Positions 52,814 to 64,000 of a DNA stretch of 64,000 nt are shown here, in pieces. Source of the stretch: Physcomitrium patens (taxonomy: Eukaryota; Streptophyta; Bryopsida; Funariales; Funariaceae). The number at the start of each line of letters is the position of its first letter. The first letter of the stretch is position 1. Under the pieces are notes generated by a model, which was not told the DNA's origin, ran no database searches, and saw only the letters and a program-made list of their open reading frames with translations. The position numbers were made by a program, and so were the translations under genes. Location: the NCBI RefSeq assembly GCF_000002425.4, contig NC_037260.1, positions 15,731,372 through 15,795,371 on the forward strand, in the 5' to 3' direction.

Positions 52814-53412
52814 ACTTTTCCTCTCTTTTTTGGATGCTTCCATAAATATCGATCATGTAAAAAATATCCATAGGCTTTCTTGCGAATTTTCTTAAATTCT
52901 TGATCTGTCCAATATTTTTGTCTTTTTAATGTGCTCAAATACTCTCCAACATCTTTCTATTCATTTTCATATAAATCTCTTAAAAATACTTCTAATGGTA
53001 TATTAAAACATACATCTTTTTCCTTTGATAACGCATTGGTATAAAATTTTGTACCCACATCATCTTCTAAATCAGTCATCTTTTCTTCATCATTATACCT
53101 TGCTCTCGATAACATATCTGCAACTAAATTTTCTTTCCCTGCAATATGTTTAAATTCATGATTCATAGATTTGATATATGCTATCTACCTTAACATAGCA
53201 ATATCAGGAGTTGAACAACTTGTAATCATGCCTAACAAAGGTAGACAATCTATTTCTATTACTACTGATGCTCTAATCAAGTACTCTTTTTCATTTTTCA
53301 TAGCTATTACTATACTCCATAATTCTCTTTTGATTTGCGCATATATCCTTTGCCTAGAATTCAATACCTTTGCTCTAAATCTTACTACATATTTATTTCT
53401 TTATTTATCATC
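52814..53412 (-). pseudogene. Element E RNase H end
   Basis: From the D edge upward: frame 53166-52957 encodes NHEFKHIAGKENLVADMLSRARYNDEEKM, the same end as X (ADMLSRARYEREDEM). Above it the RNase H middle is decayed with many stops. D's insertion separates this from E integrase. Confidence 0.8.
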
Positions 53413-54653
53413 TTATCCAACTGCCCAACCTATTCCAATTGGACTTGCATCAACGGTTAATACCACTGGCCTTCCACCTTCATAATTTACTTTCTTCAAA
53501 GTTGGAGATGAAGAAAGAAGTTCTTTCAATTTTTCTATAGCTTTCCGTTGTTCTTCTTTCCATTGAAATTTTTGATTCTTTCTTAACAACTTATATAATG
53601 GATCTGCTATATGTGCAAAGTGAGGTATCCATATATGATAGAAAATACATGCTCCTAAAAATCTTCTCACTTTCGTTGTATTTGTACATTCTTTCATCTT
53701 TTTAATAATATCAATCTTTTCTATACTTGACTTACGTCCATATGAACCACATATGTGTCCTACCACCAAAATTTCTTTTACTCCAAACATTGATTTTGTC
53801 TCCAATAAGGTTAAATGAACTTCTTCCAATCTTTTCAAAATCTTCTCACAATCTTCAATATGATCTGCCACAAACTTTCTACATTCCTTTGAAACTAAAA
53901 TTTCATCCTTTCTTTCTTTTTCACATCCCTTAATAGGTACATCATCCAAGAAAGGCATTGTTATTTTTGGAATAAAATCTCTTAATACCTTATGCATTCC
54001 ATTCATCATATGTGCTACAGAATTTGTAGCCCCTTGTGGTAATGTGTACATTCTAACCAATCCTAACGGTGTCTTCATAGTTGTTAAATTCCTACTTTTT
54101 ATTGCCAATTCGAATTGATCATAACCTAAATAAAGATCACCCATTAAGTAACTACCTCTTCCAGCAAATGCTTCTGTAAATTCATCCACAATTGGACTTG
54201 AATCCATATTTCTAATAGTCACTTTATTTATTGTTCCATTTTTCTTTGGCATAGTAAACCATCGATTAGAATAAGGTGCTATAGATGGTTCCAAAATTCC
54301 TATTTTAATCTTTCCAAAATTCTTATTTTAATCTTTTCATTGAGTAAATCTACTAACTTAGATAAATACGCTCTTGGTACTGGAATAGTAAAAATAACCA
54401 TGGGTGCTATAATATTTGGATCAACACACCCAATTTCATGTGCTTCAAATGCAAAAGCTTTTCTATGACGTGAAAGCATATCCCTAAAATATTTTTCTTC
54501 ACATTTTGTCAAAAATCCATCACCTCTAATATTTAACGCATCTAATGTAACATCCGTAAATTTATGCCCTATCTTCTTTGGATCTCTTAGATTTGGTTGT
54601 GTCGATGCTCCACTTATCATTTCTTCACAATCACATGGTAGTGGCAAAGCCAC
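53413..54653 (-). pseudogene. Element E reverse transcriptase
   Basis: Frame 54653-54300: ALPLPCDCEE, HRKAFAFEAHEIGCVDPNI; then 54294-53413: SNRWFTMPKKNG, MGDLYLGYDQFEL (SMDDLYSGYD in X), LPQGATNSVAHMMNGMHKVL, PFLDDVPIKGC (FLDD near 53955-53941), FLGACIFYHIWIPHFAHIADPL and TVDASPIGIGWAVG. The RT box FLDDVPIKG marks the lineage. About 13 codons of the fingers are deleted (after KKNG) relative to X. Confidence 0.88.
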
Positions 54654-55066
54654 TGGTTTGACCTTCTTTGCTACTGATTTATACTTAGTTTCAACATATA
54701 CCTCTTGGCGACTTAAATTTTCTTTAAATCCTTAAATTTCATCATAAAATTTTTTAGAACATACATTAATAACTCTATTCTCTACTTATAACCCACATTA
54801 TAATAGATAATTTAATTCCCCCATAGTATCTGCAAAACTTATTTCTTCATATGTTCCTGAAATAAATTCATTTTCAACCAATTCTTCATTTTCTTTCAAA
54901 TTTTTCTCTATATTTTTAATATAACATCTGTCCCTCTTTTCCATTTAGTTAATAGTCTTAAAAGTCAAAACACAATCTTGTGTCATCCCAATAAGTCTGG
55001 TAGGTAACAATTCTTTTTCTAAATTAAGTGGGAGCATTTCTTTTTCTAATCCATTGCAACCACGTC
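54654..55066 (-). other. Element E linker between protease and RT
   Basis: Corresponds to the charged linker in X (19601-20040) but has only short broken frames. No separate feature seen. Confidence 0.5.
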
Positions 55067-55950
55067 TTACAATGGTGTGTGGTAAAAATCCTCAAGGTCT
55101 TCAAATTTCTCATTTGATATTGATTTCCCTCTCAACTTATCACAATTTCTCTCATGATTAGCACAAACAGTTAAAAATTGAACTACTTTCATCCCATCTT
55201 GGCTTCTTATTCTTGCATAAGCTGAACCATCATCCATTACTTTTGTTTCCATTCGTGTGGAAATAATATATGGTTGTCCCAATATAATAGGGTATGTAGA
55301 CATGTCTTGCAGAAAGAAATTTTGTTCATGAATAACATCTCCAATTGTCATTTGATATTTGGACATGCTCTATACAAATCTCCCTTTGAATTATTCACAG
55401 CTCTTATCATCTATCCATGTTCAGTATCAATAGGCCATCTTCTCTTGTTATATAATTTCTTTGACATCAAATTGATTTCAGAACCATGATCAATTAATAC
55501 TACAACTGGTTCTTCTAAATTTCCCAATTTTATTAAAGTCTCCGTTGTAGCCTTTACCCAATGACTTCTTGAATAATGGCTAAAAGCTTGAATGACATCT
55601 TCTTTTTCTGCAAACCTTACTCACAAGACATCTCCAAAATTTTGTATTTCATCTTCTTCATCTTCATTTCTTTCCATTGCTTTTGTTTCTTGTGCATTTG
55701 ATGTCATAGAGTCTCTTATAGATTATCGTTTTCTCTTTATTGTATCAATAATAATTTCATGAAACTCACGCTTTGCAATTCCTAGAATTTCACCAATTGT
55801 GAATTCAACCTTTCTACTTAAAATCCGCTCCTCCAATATCTTCTTCAAATTTGTAGCTGCTTCAATATCTGATTGTAATTTATAAGCACGAGCCTTTGTT
55901 TTTTCTTTTCTAATTTTCCTCTCTTTTGTAGAAATGCTCTCCATTGTCTC
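55067..55950 (-). pseudogene. Element E protease region
   Basis: EERILSRKVEFTIGEILGIAKREFHEIIIDTIKRKR (55850-55730), then the active site IDHGSEINLMSKKLYNKRRWPIDTEHG in broken frames (about 55510-55400), and frame 55366-55067 with YPIILGQPYIISTRMETKVMDDGSAYARIRSQDG. Motifs agree with X, including the D-H-G-S active site. Confidence 0.8.
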
Positions 55951-57439
55951 TTCATATATAGAATTCTTTTGTTGTCGTACTTTTTTTCACCTTGTAATTC
56001 TTTTTGAGGATCCTTCATTATTTTCATCTTTCTTTCATTTTTCTTCTATTAATGCTTCATGTTGACTCCTTGCAATATGAGCATGTATAGATAGTCTATC
56101 TACTAGATCATCCCACCCGGTAATTTGTCGAATGTTATTACCAACATGTTTCAAATCATCTCTAGTAAAATTTCTCCTTTCAGCATACCTCATTGCACTT
56201 GTCCACAAAGAACTAGATTCTATTGGAAACTCAAGGTTTATACTTAAACATCTACTAGGATCTGCTTCCACCCAATATGTTGATGCTTCATTGCTTGAGA
56301 TTGTTTGCACTTTAAAAGTATCTCCAATAAATAACTTCATTCCTCCTTTACCAAAATTTGTTTCTAATTTTTCTCCATTTTTCTTTTGAGTGTATTATAA
56401 AATCTTTAAAAAAAATAACTCCTTTACGTAATGCCTCTGTAAATTCTTCACATTCCCTCCTCGAGTCATCTATGCTGTCACACCACATGCATCTATGTAC
56501 TACACCCTCCATTGGCCTTGGTCTTTGTTTTGTTGATATTCTTGATGATTGACCTTTCTCTTCAAGTTTTGTAAATTTTATTTGCATATCTCTCATCTCA
56601 CGTATAATTTCATCAATTCTTGTTTCTTCTTTCTTTGATGTAGCCATTGAAGGTTGAATTAAAGATGTCGGATGGATACTAGATACCTTTATCTTAGATG
56701 GTTGTAATTGTCTTTGATCACCCTTCATATCTTTTCTCTTTTCTCTTTTTGTCATCGTCCATACAGCATCCTCTACCCTTTCCCAATTTGTTGTCAATCC
56801 TTCATCTTCTTCTTTATCTTCAAGCATGAATTCCAACTTCTCTTGCAACTTTCCATCAGCTGCTTGAAGAAAGAGCTCCACCTTATTTGGATCTAATAAC
56901 TGTCTTTCTTTCTTTGATAAAGAAGAATATTGCTTTTCAAACTCCCTTAATAATTCTATTGCTACAAGATCCTTCTTTGGCTTTTCAATCTATTCAAAAA
57001 AAGACCTTTTTGTAATCCTATCACTATCTTCTAAGAAAAACTCATCCTTCAAAGCTTGAGAAAATTTCTCCCATGAACCTCCAAAGTGTTGAATATGAAA
57101 CTTAACTTGATTTCTTATCTCTCGTGCAGAGGCTAATTCAAATAATTGAACCATCTCACTTTCTGAAATATGCTTCAATTCCATTTCCTTTACATAACAT
57201 CTTAAATATTTTATAATATCTTTTCCTTCAAATTGATCGATCTTGTCTACGACTGCTTGTAATGCTTTGTTAGTCATACTCTCTTTGCGATCTTTAACCT
57301 GTTGCTCTTGTTGTTGCATGAATAAGGTCAAAGCTTCAAATATGCTTGTGGAGTTAGGATCAAAATGCATATCTTGTCCTCCAAATGAAGCTCTTCTTCC
57401 AACTCCACTTGAAGCACTATCCAAATTACCTCCTTCCAT
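55951..57439 (-). pseudogene. Element E gag
   Basis: ATG 57439 (MEGGNLDSASSGVGRRASFGGQ), QQEQQVKDRKESMTNKALQAVVDKIDQFEGKDIIKYLRCYV, SQALKDEFFLEDSDRITKRSFFE, TAG at 56990-56992 (Trp in X), ELFLQAADGKLQEKLEFMLEDKEED, RCMWCDSIDDSRRECEEF (knuckle; His replaced by Asp), SSLWTSAMRYAERR and HIARSQHEALIEEK. Two frameshifts lie near 56345 and 56000. The family capsid and knuckle are clear. Confidence 0.84.
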
Positions 57440-57507
57440 TTTCCTTTAATTCCTTCTCCAAAATTCAAATTAAAAAAATAATAATAAATTCCTTCCACCT
57501 CAAGCAT

Positions 57508-57525
57508 TTCACGTCCGGTTCACCA
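57508..57525 (-). other. Primer binding site of E
   Basis: TGGTGAACCGGACGTGAA on the minus strand, 7 nt from the LTR. One base differs from X. Confidence 0.7.
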
Positions 57526-57532
57526 AATATGT

Positions 57533-59886
57533 TGTCATGTGTGAAGTCTTGCTTGAGAATGCTCTAGGTACCTAGCTGTAGAAGGAAGAATAGAAATTGC
57601 GATAACAAAATCCTAAATAGAATACTAACAATGCTCTAATTAGACTATAATAATGGTAAACAAACGTAATCAAATTCAAAATAGCTCAAAGAAATTTCAA
57701 ACAAACAATAAAATTCTTAAAGAAATATTAGAATGATCACAAATTATACTCAAATATATGTCAATTCAATCTTAATTTAATTCTAGTTAAAATCCTATTG
57801 AATTTCACTCAACTTTAGACCAAACCTAATTAAATCTTAAACCCTAATAATTCCTAAATCCTAAGTCAAATCCTAAAAAAATCTTAAATTAAACCCTATT
57901 TCAAATCCTAAACCCTAAACCAAATCCTAAACCAAACCCTAATCCAAACTCTAAATCAAATCCTAACTAAATTTTAAACCCTAATCCAAACCATAATCCA
58001 AACCCTAATCCAATCCTAAACTCTAATCCAAATCCTAAATTCTAAACCAAATCCTAAATCAAATCCTAACCAAACCTTAGTCCAAACTCTAATCTAAACC
58101 CTAATCCAAACCCTAATCCAACCCTAAACTCTAATCCAAATCCTAAACCCTAAATCAAACCTTAAATCAAATTCTAATCAAACTCTAATCCAAACCCTAA
58201 TCAAAACTCTAAATCAAACCCTAACCAAACCCTAAATCCTAATCCAAACCCTAAACCGAATCCTAGCCAAACCCTAACCCAAATCCTAGTAATTCCTATG
58301 ACAGATTTAAACCTCAATATCTAATGAATAAATCGTTGATCTCAATTCAAAATTTTCAAACCTCTTAAAAATCAAGTTCAAAACAAGCAAAAATTTTTTG
58401 AAAAGGATCGAAGTAACCGAATTGACGAAAACCTCAAAAATGTGTTCGGGTGTTAGCCGACCTCCTTCTCCAATCTTATTGCCAACATTCTAGAGCCAAT
58501 TTCTCTTCTTTGCGCCATTCGATTGGTTTCAAATTTCTCATGGATATAGGAAAACAAGTCTTATATCCTCTCACACAAGCTTTACTCCAATCCAACTAGT
58601 AGCTTGCATGAAATCTTAAAAACCCTCACTGGACCTAAAATTCTACTTTCTGAGACCTTGATTCACTTAAACCTCAATATCTCTCAGTTCAACTATTAGA
58701 TCAAGCTCAAATTCACAACATGTATTCAACACAACTATAACCATGAATCCAAAAACATTCACTTGTAGATCTGCAACAAAACTCTCGAAATCACTCAAAA
58801 CATAAACCCCATTTTATTTCATAAAACCCAAGTCATCCGAAAAAAAACTCAACTTTGCAAAGCTCTTACAAATTCATATCAACTCCAAATCACCCAAAAT
58901 CAACGCTCATAGAAACCGTATTCAACCTTCTCTCCAACACCACTCTTCGATCTGCCAAAGAGTCCTGGAGTCGTCGTCGAGACTCGGTTTTGTGCCTCAG
59001 GGTCTGATTTCAACCCTGTTTCATAACCGGCCCTCTCCGGGTATCAATATCTAGTTTTTCTAAGTAACTTTTTTCTAGAATTTACTCTTAACTTTCTTCT
59101 AAAGATTCCTATATTATTTATTTTCCCAATCTACTTTGATTTGCCTTACTTATGGTACTACAAAGTAAGTAGAAGTCACCTTTCTAAAAGGCAGCATTGG
59201 TACCTTTTAATTTTTCTACCCTTTTGGCTATTAACTATATTTCTAAGATAATTTGTTCTAATACTTTGAACTAAGATCTCTTAAATTATAATAATCTCCA
59301 CACTCTTTCACCTATTAATTGTGTTACATCATGACATCGTACAACTCCTCGTATTCTTAAAAGAGTAACAATATGTCTTAAATTAACACCTTAACTTTGA
59401 ACACTTATATCTCCTTCACAAAAACTCGAAATCACACAAACTCTTGATCCAAATTATATCCAAAGTACTAAACTTGCTGACTCTAGCCTCCAAAACTCGA
59501 ATGACTTCGAAAGAAAAACCCTAATACCTAATAAGGCTTCGAGCAACCTCCTTGAGTCCATTGGGCATGACTTTCGACTAATAGGAATGAAGATCTTTAT
59601 TTCTTGCCTTCATCCAACTATGCCTTGCTTTCATCCCTTCCAAAAGGCCTCTTATTAGTTAAGATTTTCTTCTTTTGGCCCCAACCTTCTCTTAAGCTTT
59701 ATACTAAATATCTAAATCATACATAATATAAATACTATAATCAAAATGGATAAATCCTCAAATAAAATTTTCTATATCAATTCTCTTTAAATTTATTTAC
59801 TAACCACTCTAATCTACATCAAGACTTATAAACATATTATATGCCATGATTAATTTTTATATATTATAAGCAATCACAGTACGACA
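57533..59886 (-). repeat. 5' LTR of element E
   Basis: 2354 bp, TGTCGTACTGTGATTGC...CACATGACA, the longest of its family. The U3 half (about 59060-59886) shares blocks with the other LTRs, such as the TCCATTGGGCATGAC segment near 59565. The remainder includes the telomere-like array (57830-58290). Confidence 0.8.
57830..58290 (-). repeat. Telomere-like degenerate repeat inside the E LTR
   Basis: Dense AAACCCTAA and AATCCAAACCCT words on the plus strand with 7- to 13-bp spacing, about 460 bp. On the sense strand of E this reads TTTAGGG-like. It is a degenerate array, not a perfect telomere. It could be a captured interstitial telomeric repeat or a minisatellite that grew from a short seed. 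Confidence 0.75.
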
Positions 59887-60514
59887 ACGTTGACTTCAAA
59901 ATCCAATAATTCCTTCATTTCAACTTGGAATCCAGCAAGCAGTATGCAAAAAGTATAGTCGCAAAAGTGTTCTCTCCAGTCCCGGTTGCCGATCCTCAAT
60001 TACCATCTATAGGCGTGTGTTATGTCTAAAAGAGTGATAGTAGCTCCCAAATCAATACCTTAACTTTGAGTGCCTATATCTCCTTCATATAAACTCCAAA
60101 TCATACAAGATTTTCACCAAAATCATAGCTTAAAACCTAAACTTGCTGATCTTAGCCTTCAAAGCTCAAATGGCCCTGAAAAACTAATCCTAATTCCTAA
60201 TATGGCCTTGAGCAGCCTCCTCAAGGCCCATTGGTCATGATTTTTGATCAATAGGAATGGAGATTTTCATCAGCCATCTCCATTCATCTATATTGGTGCC
60301 TTAATTACTCCTTTTACTACCAAAATCCTTCTTTAATCCTTTTTCTTATAAGATTTACATAATTTATGTTCTAAATACCAAATTAAAAAACCAAAATAAA
60401 TTTTCAATGTCTAACAAATATCTAACAAAGGTGACTCTAAATATTTAGAAGTTACTATCAACCAAAACCAATCTTAAAAGCCACTATCAAAAAGAAATTA
60501 AAGTTATACAAATT
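59887..60514 (-). mobile_element. Fragment of an X/Y/E-family LTR
   Basis: Reverse complement of sequence matching 5599-6222 of the solo LTR in B (for example GAAGTCAAC next to E, and TTTGTATAACTTTAATTT near the right end). E's LTR interrupts it on the left and a Z-type LTR on the right. Confidence 0.78.
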
Positions 60515-60803
60515 TGTAGAATAGATATTAATTCGTTTTTATAAGATATTGATAAAATAGACTAATAGTCCATAGAATAGTCAGTTCAGGAAGATGGATA
60601 GTTAAATTAGTTATTAAAAGTAGTTGTTATAAGATTACGGTTAAAATTTATCCGTTTACGATTAGAATTTAGTACTCTGTTGGGTACTTTGTTGAGTGAT
60701 CCTAACTTGTAAGCTCATGCACTTAGTCTTTCCCTCAGTTCGAATTTTCCTATACATGTTTATTCTGAAAAGAATTTGTAGAATAAGTAAAATGATAATT
60801 ATA
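60515..60803 (+). mobile_element. Z-family LTR, internally deleted
   Basis: TGTAGAATAGATATTAATTCG start and GTAGAATAAGTAAAATGATAA end match both ends of the Z LTR (35541-36376). About 550 bp of the middle are absent. It lies in plus orientation next to Z', which is minus. Confidence 0.72.
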
Positions 60804-60896
60804 TTTTAGTGCTGCTGTCAAAGATTAATAATAGCATTGAGAGTTAAGAATTAACTGCTGAATGAGTAGATGGGAAATAAGAAGCTTAACAAAAAT

Positions 60897-61262
60897 CTAC
60901 AAAGTTATTACTTCCTCTGGCCCACCCAATTGATTATTTGCTGCATTATCTAATGTGGGTTCTACCGATTCTAGTTCTAAATTCAAATTTTCCTCCTCCT
61001 CCAATCCGTCCATCGGCTCCTTCCTCAACTGATTTGATAGATCTTCATTATACTCACCCAATTCAAATACTTGAGCCTCCACTTTCAAGATCTGGGCATC
61101 ACGAAGTTCCAATTGATGCTGCTGCTGACTCATCCATTCTGAAACATCTTTATTTGACAATTGTGATCCGCTCCTCAATATTAACTCTTGACTGCAACTA
61201 CTACTCTCAAAAACACAAGAAATATAAGAAAATTGCACTCCATCCAATCCAAACAACACCAT
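60897..61262 (-). pseudogene. End of the extra 3' ORF of Z'
   Basis: VSEWMSQQQHQLELRDAQILKVEAQVFELGEYNEDLSNQLRKEPMDGLEEEENLNLELESVEPTLDN...LGGPEEVITL without stops. It aligns with Z 35205-35470, where four stops interrupt it; two of these correspond to W and Q here. The first 30 codons come from upstream leader fused by deletion. Coiled coil with an acidic tail; function unknown. Confidence 0.75.
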
Positions 61263-61886
61263 AGAATGACTTTAATTGGTGCCCCACTCCTATTCTTTTA
61301 CTATCTGGTGATAATGACAACATGTTACCCATACTGTCCGTGAAAGGTAATGGGAAGTAATCTTTTTTAGTAGCCACATTAAGTTTCCAAAAATCCTGAT
61401 AAATTCAGATTATCCCATTCTTTTTTGGCACCATCACGATTGGAGAAACCTACTCGCTATTTGGTACTAGGTAAATAAAACCAACTGTAAGAAGCTTGTT
61501 CAATTCTTCTTTCATCATGAGAGAATATTTTGGATTAAGGCGATGTTGCCTTTGTTGTACTAGTTTAGCGTTCTCCTCTAAAATAATACGATGCTCATAG
61601 ACGTCAGCAAGAATATCCATTAAATCAGCATAAGTCCAAGCAAAAGCTGATTCATGATACAAGAAAAATTCTGTCCATTAGATTAACTCCTATTCTTTAA
61701 TACCTTTGTAGACCTTAATTATCTGAGGCTGTACTATGGTCACCAAGTTAATAGTTTGACATAAAGGTGCAATGGTGATGTTCTGTTTCAATCTCCACAT
61801 TGGTTGAAAATCAATCGTTAAGTTTGACACATGCAAAGTACTGAATCCTGTGTCCAAGATACTAACATGGTGTACATCATACTAAA
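61263..61886 (-). pseudogene. Element Z' RT, N-terminal remnant
   Basis: FHESAFAWTYADLMDI-like, HRLNPKYSLMMKEELNKLLTVGFIYLVPNSE, then VSPIVMVPKKNGII and KKDYFPLPFTDSM: RT fingers of the Z lineage. It ends by deletion before the catalytic box. Confidence 0.8.
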
Positions 61887-62795
61887 TCATCTAATCAATA
61901 ATAACATAATCAAAGCTTTTCGAATCCGTCGGATATATAAGTACTCTCGTTGACCTCCACATTCATACAGCATTCTAAGGTGTTGCGTTGCCTCCATAGG
62001 TGCCTTCGTAATTGGTGCGACTACATCATCATCAAAGTTAAGTTCATCATTCGATGTCAATTCAGATGCTAGCAATTGAGATTCCCCATGATAGTGTACT
62101 GGGTACATTTGTAATATCATTTTATCTCTACCCTTCCCAATTGTCAAAGTACCCCAATCCCAATCGTTCTTGGCCTTCACCTAATTAAGCCAGGGTCGTC
62201 CCAATAAAAATAGATACGATAAAGTCGAACATTATAGCCAAAAGATGATATAGTCAATTTCATATGCTATACCAGTAATTTTAGTTTGAACACTCCATAA
62301 AATATCCATTGGTTTAACCTGACTATGATCTGCCATCCATAATACCAATATCATGGGTACTAAGTGTTTTAAATCTAAAGCATCCATTGTATCAACGTTT
62401 ATTAAATTGACACTAGAACCACCATCCACTTGAATACTCAAGATCATAATACCGTCAATTAAAACATCGATGGTTGGTGCACTTGGATCAGAATTCAAAC
62501 TAACTTCACAAACTTCTTTATTACGTTGCTTATGCCATGTTAACGATGAATTCAATGTAGAACGATACTCTGGTGCAATCGCTAAAAGTTGCTTCATAGA
62601 AATAGAAGGCCAAGTAGCATCCAGATCTTTCAATATGTCATAGGGTTCGATATTTAAGGTAATGCCCAATGCCCTCTTTCTTTTTGTTGGTTTGAGTTTA
62701 ACTCCATGAGATAAGATATTCTTCCGCCCTGGACTCGGAATTGAAACAGAAGACGGAGCTTCTTTGAAATTCACGCGTCTGAGAGGATCTTTCAA
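61887..62795 (-). pseudogene. Element Z' protease region
   Basis: KDPLRRVNFKEAPSSVSIPSPGRKNILSHGVKLKP, an NIEPYDILKDLDATWPSISMKQLLAIAPEYR helical segment, then APTIDVLIDGIMILSIQVDGGSSVNLINVDTMDALDLKHLVP. D-G-G-S is the active site, as in other plant non-chromodomain lineages. A frameshift near 62225 leads to GTLTIGKGRDKMILQMYPVHYHGESQLL. Confidence 0.8.
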
Positions 62796-64000
62796 TAAAA
62801 AGGACGTTTCTCAGAAAGCCATAGAAAATGAAACAGCTTGAAATAGAATTGAAGCCTCCGTAATCGGTACCTCATTGATTTATCCAACCAAGTCAGGTCT
62901 CATACTGAGTAAGAGGCCCATAACAGGATCTGGATTAGATGTCCCCGTAAATGGGTCCAATTGGTCCTTTGCTTTAGGATCATCCAAATATTGAATTGGT
63001 CCTTTTCTTTTTTGCTGTCTCCTGGTAAGAATGGCTTGGACACATTCCACTCGATTTATCAGAGAATCTTTAGGACCTTGATTTATCTCCTCTATTTTTT
63101 CTTGGTTTTGAATCTACTGATGCTGATTATTGAAATTGAACGGAGTATTACATTACTAATAAGTATGCCCCAACTGCTTGCAATTTCCACAAACTGGCAC
63201 ACAATCGTCATTGGCTCTGAGATTGGGACAATCACTCACATAATGATCAATCAATCTGCAACTGAAATAATGAAGTAGTCTTCTTACACTCCCATCAGAC
63301 ATATTGGGTATCTCCACTGGTATATACCTACTAAGCTTGTTCTATATAGGATTAGAAAATCATCTTCGTTGTCCCATTAGAATGGAAGGAACTTGATTTG
63401 ATGATGCCGAAGGAGCATATTGCTCATATTTCTACTGCTCCTTCCCGTAGAGCTGGGAGTTTGATGTAGACCCTTCATTAAAATTGGAACTTTGAGAGTT
63501 ATTGAATACCTAATTTTATCAATTAGATCGATTTCTATTCCATCCAAATATATTTTTCGATTGAACTTGATTGACATCCCAGTGAGTTGGTGGGATCATG
63601 GTCTGATTATTGAATTGTTGTTGCCTTTGCAAATTCCAATAATTAGCTGTTAAGTGCTTTCCTCCGTAAAATGTACATTGACCCATCATTTGTGAGGATG
63701 AAGGATATTTTGTTACCAAATGACCATGGCCCTTACAATTACTGCACCAAACATTGGTCCTAGTATTGGTAGGCTTTTGCCTCTTTTCCTTATCCTTGGC
63801 CATATTGATGGCCATTTCTTCCATTTTCTTCATCAAGTTCAACAATAAGGCTTCATTGGAATCTTTTAGGGCTGATAGTATTCGTAACTCTACCGCTTGT
63901 TGTTGATATGGAAAATATGGAGCATATGTTATTGTCACGTTCAGTGGCATAGCTTGCAATGGGGTGACATTAAGTGGCCCCTCAATATTGGCACTGAAAT
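62796..64000 (-). pseudogene. Element Z' gag with four zinc knuckles
   Basis: Frame 63959-63519: VTITYAPYFPYQQQAVELRILSALKDSNEALLLNLMKKMEEMA, VWCSNCKGHGHLVTKY (last Cys is Tyr), GQCTFYGGKHLTANYW. Lower down: SCRLIDHYVSDC and VCGNCKQLGHTY...C (about 63290-63140). X inserted in Z at the codons equivalent to ITYAPYF. The N-terminal part lies beyond the window. Confidence 0.78.

Larger units (their letters stand above)
45541..59886 (-). mobile_element. Ty3/Gypsy element E (X family), 3' truncated, split by D
   Basis: Minus strand: 5' LTR 59886-57533, PBS, gag, protease, RT, RNase H, [D], integrase to about 45570. The 3' end and 3' LTR are missing. Collinear with X but better preserved in RT and integrase. 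Confidence 0.88.
60804..64000 (-). mobile_element. Ty3/Gypsy element Z', internally deleted, continues beyond the window
   Basis: Minus strand: gag with zinc knuckles, protease, start of RT, then the end of the extra 3' ORF. Two deletions relative to Z: RT to pre-ORF leader (near 61330), and most of the extra ORF (near 61170). The remaining frames have fewer stops than Z. Confidence 0.82.

Noticed and set aside
57830-58290. A true telomere or chromosome end
   Set aside because: The repeats are degenerate and of mixed length, and TE sequence flanks them on both sides inside one LTR.

Overview
The window is transposable-element sequence from end to end. I found no host gene, tRNA, rRNA or CRISPR array. 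It looks like a repeat-rich, AT-rich land-plant nuclear genome. The reasons are plant-style TATA boxes, CCCTAAA-like (plant telomere-type) degenerate repeats, Ty3/Gypsy chromoviruses with a C-terminal chromodomain, and Ty3 lineages with unusual motifs (RT FLDDVP; Gag with four CCHC knuckles). A non-seed plant (moss, liverwort, lycophyte or fern) is my best guess. I cannot name the species.

Four groups are present. (1) Chromoviruses A and W: LTRs start TGTTAG, 398-472 bp, rich in heat-shock-element-like modules. (2) Chromoviruses B, D and G: LTRs start TGTCA, 552-566 bp. Groups 1 and 2 share a self-priming signature: 11 nt at the predicted transcript start are complementary to 11 nt lying 2 nt past the 5' LTR. 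Their leaders carry hairpins with a GCGGATTACC loop, and B, D and W have a small extra ORF after the chromodomain. (3) Elements X, Y and E plus solo LTRs: LTRs TGTCGT...ACGACA of 1.3-2.4 kb with variable interiors, and a PBS TGGTGAACC(C/G)GACGTGAA. (4) Elements Z and Z': LTR TGTAGAATAG, four zinc knuckles in Gag, and an extra 3' coiled-coil ORF. One Ty1/Copia gag remnant is also present.

Layout: 1-5288 and 11298-16585 are near-identical inverted arms (positions i and 16586-i pair with no net indel). Each holds X-type LTR / A / start of B. The 6 kb between them is the rest of B, with a solo LTR inside its RT, then an unexplained AT-rich stretch. X runs 15825-23195. Z runs 23196-36376 and is split by complete element W (25982-32095). 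Y (minus) is 36377-39283. G (minus) is 39284-44491, with a solo LTR in gag. The Copia gag remnant is at 44492-45070. E (minus) is 45541-59886, split by near-complete D (46443-52813). After two LTR fragments, Z' (minus) runs off the right edge.

All coding regions are decayed by stops and frameshifts. D and W, with equal-length LTR pairs, are the youngest and most complete. The unusual material is regulatory and structural: the self-priming pair, leader hairpins, LTR heat-shock motifs, foreign cargo inside LTRs, the conserved extra ORFs and the large fold-back.
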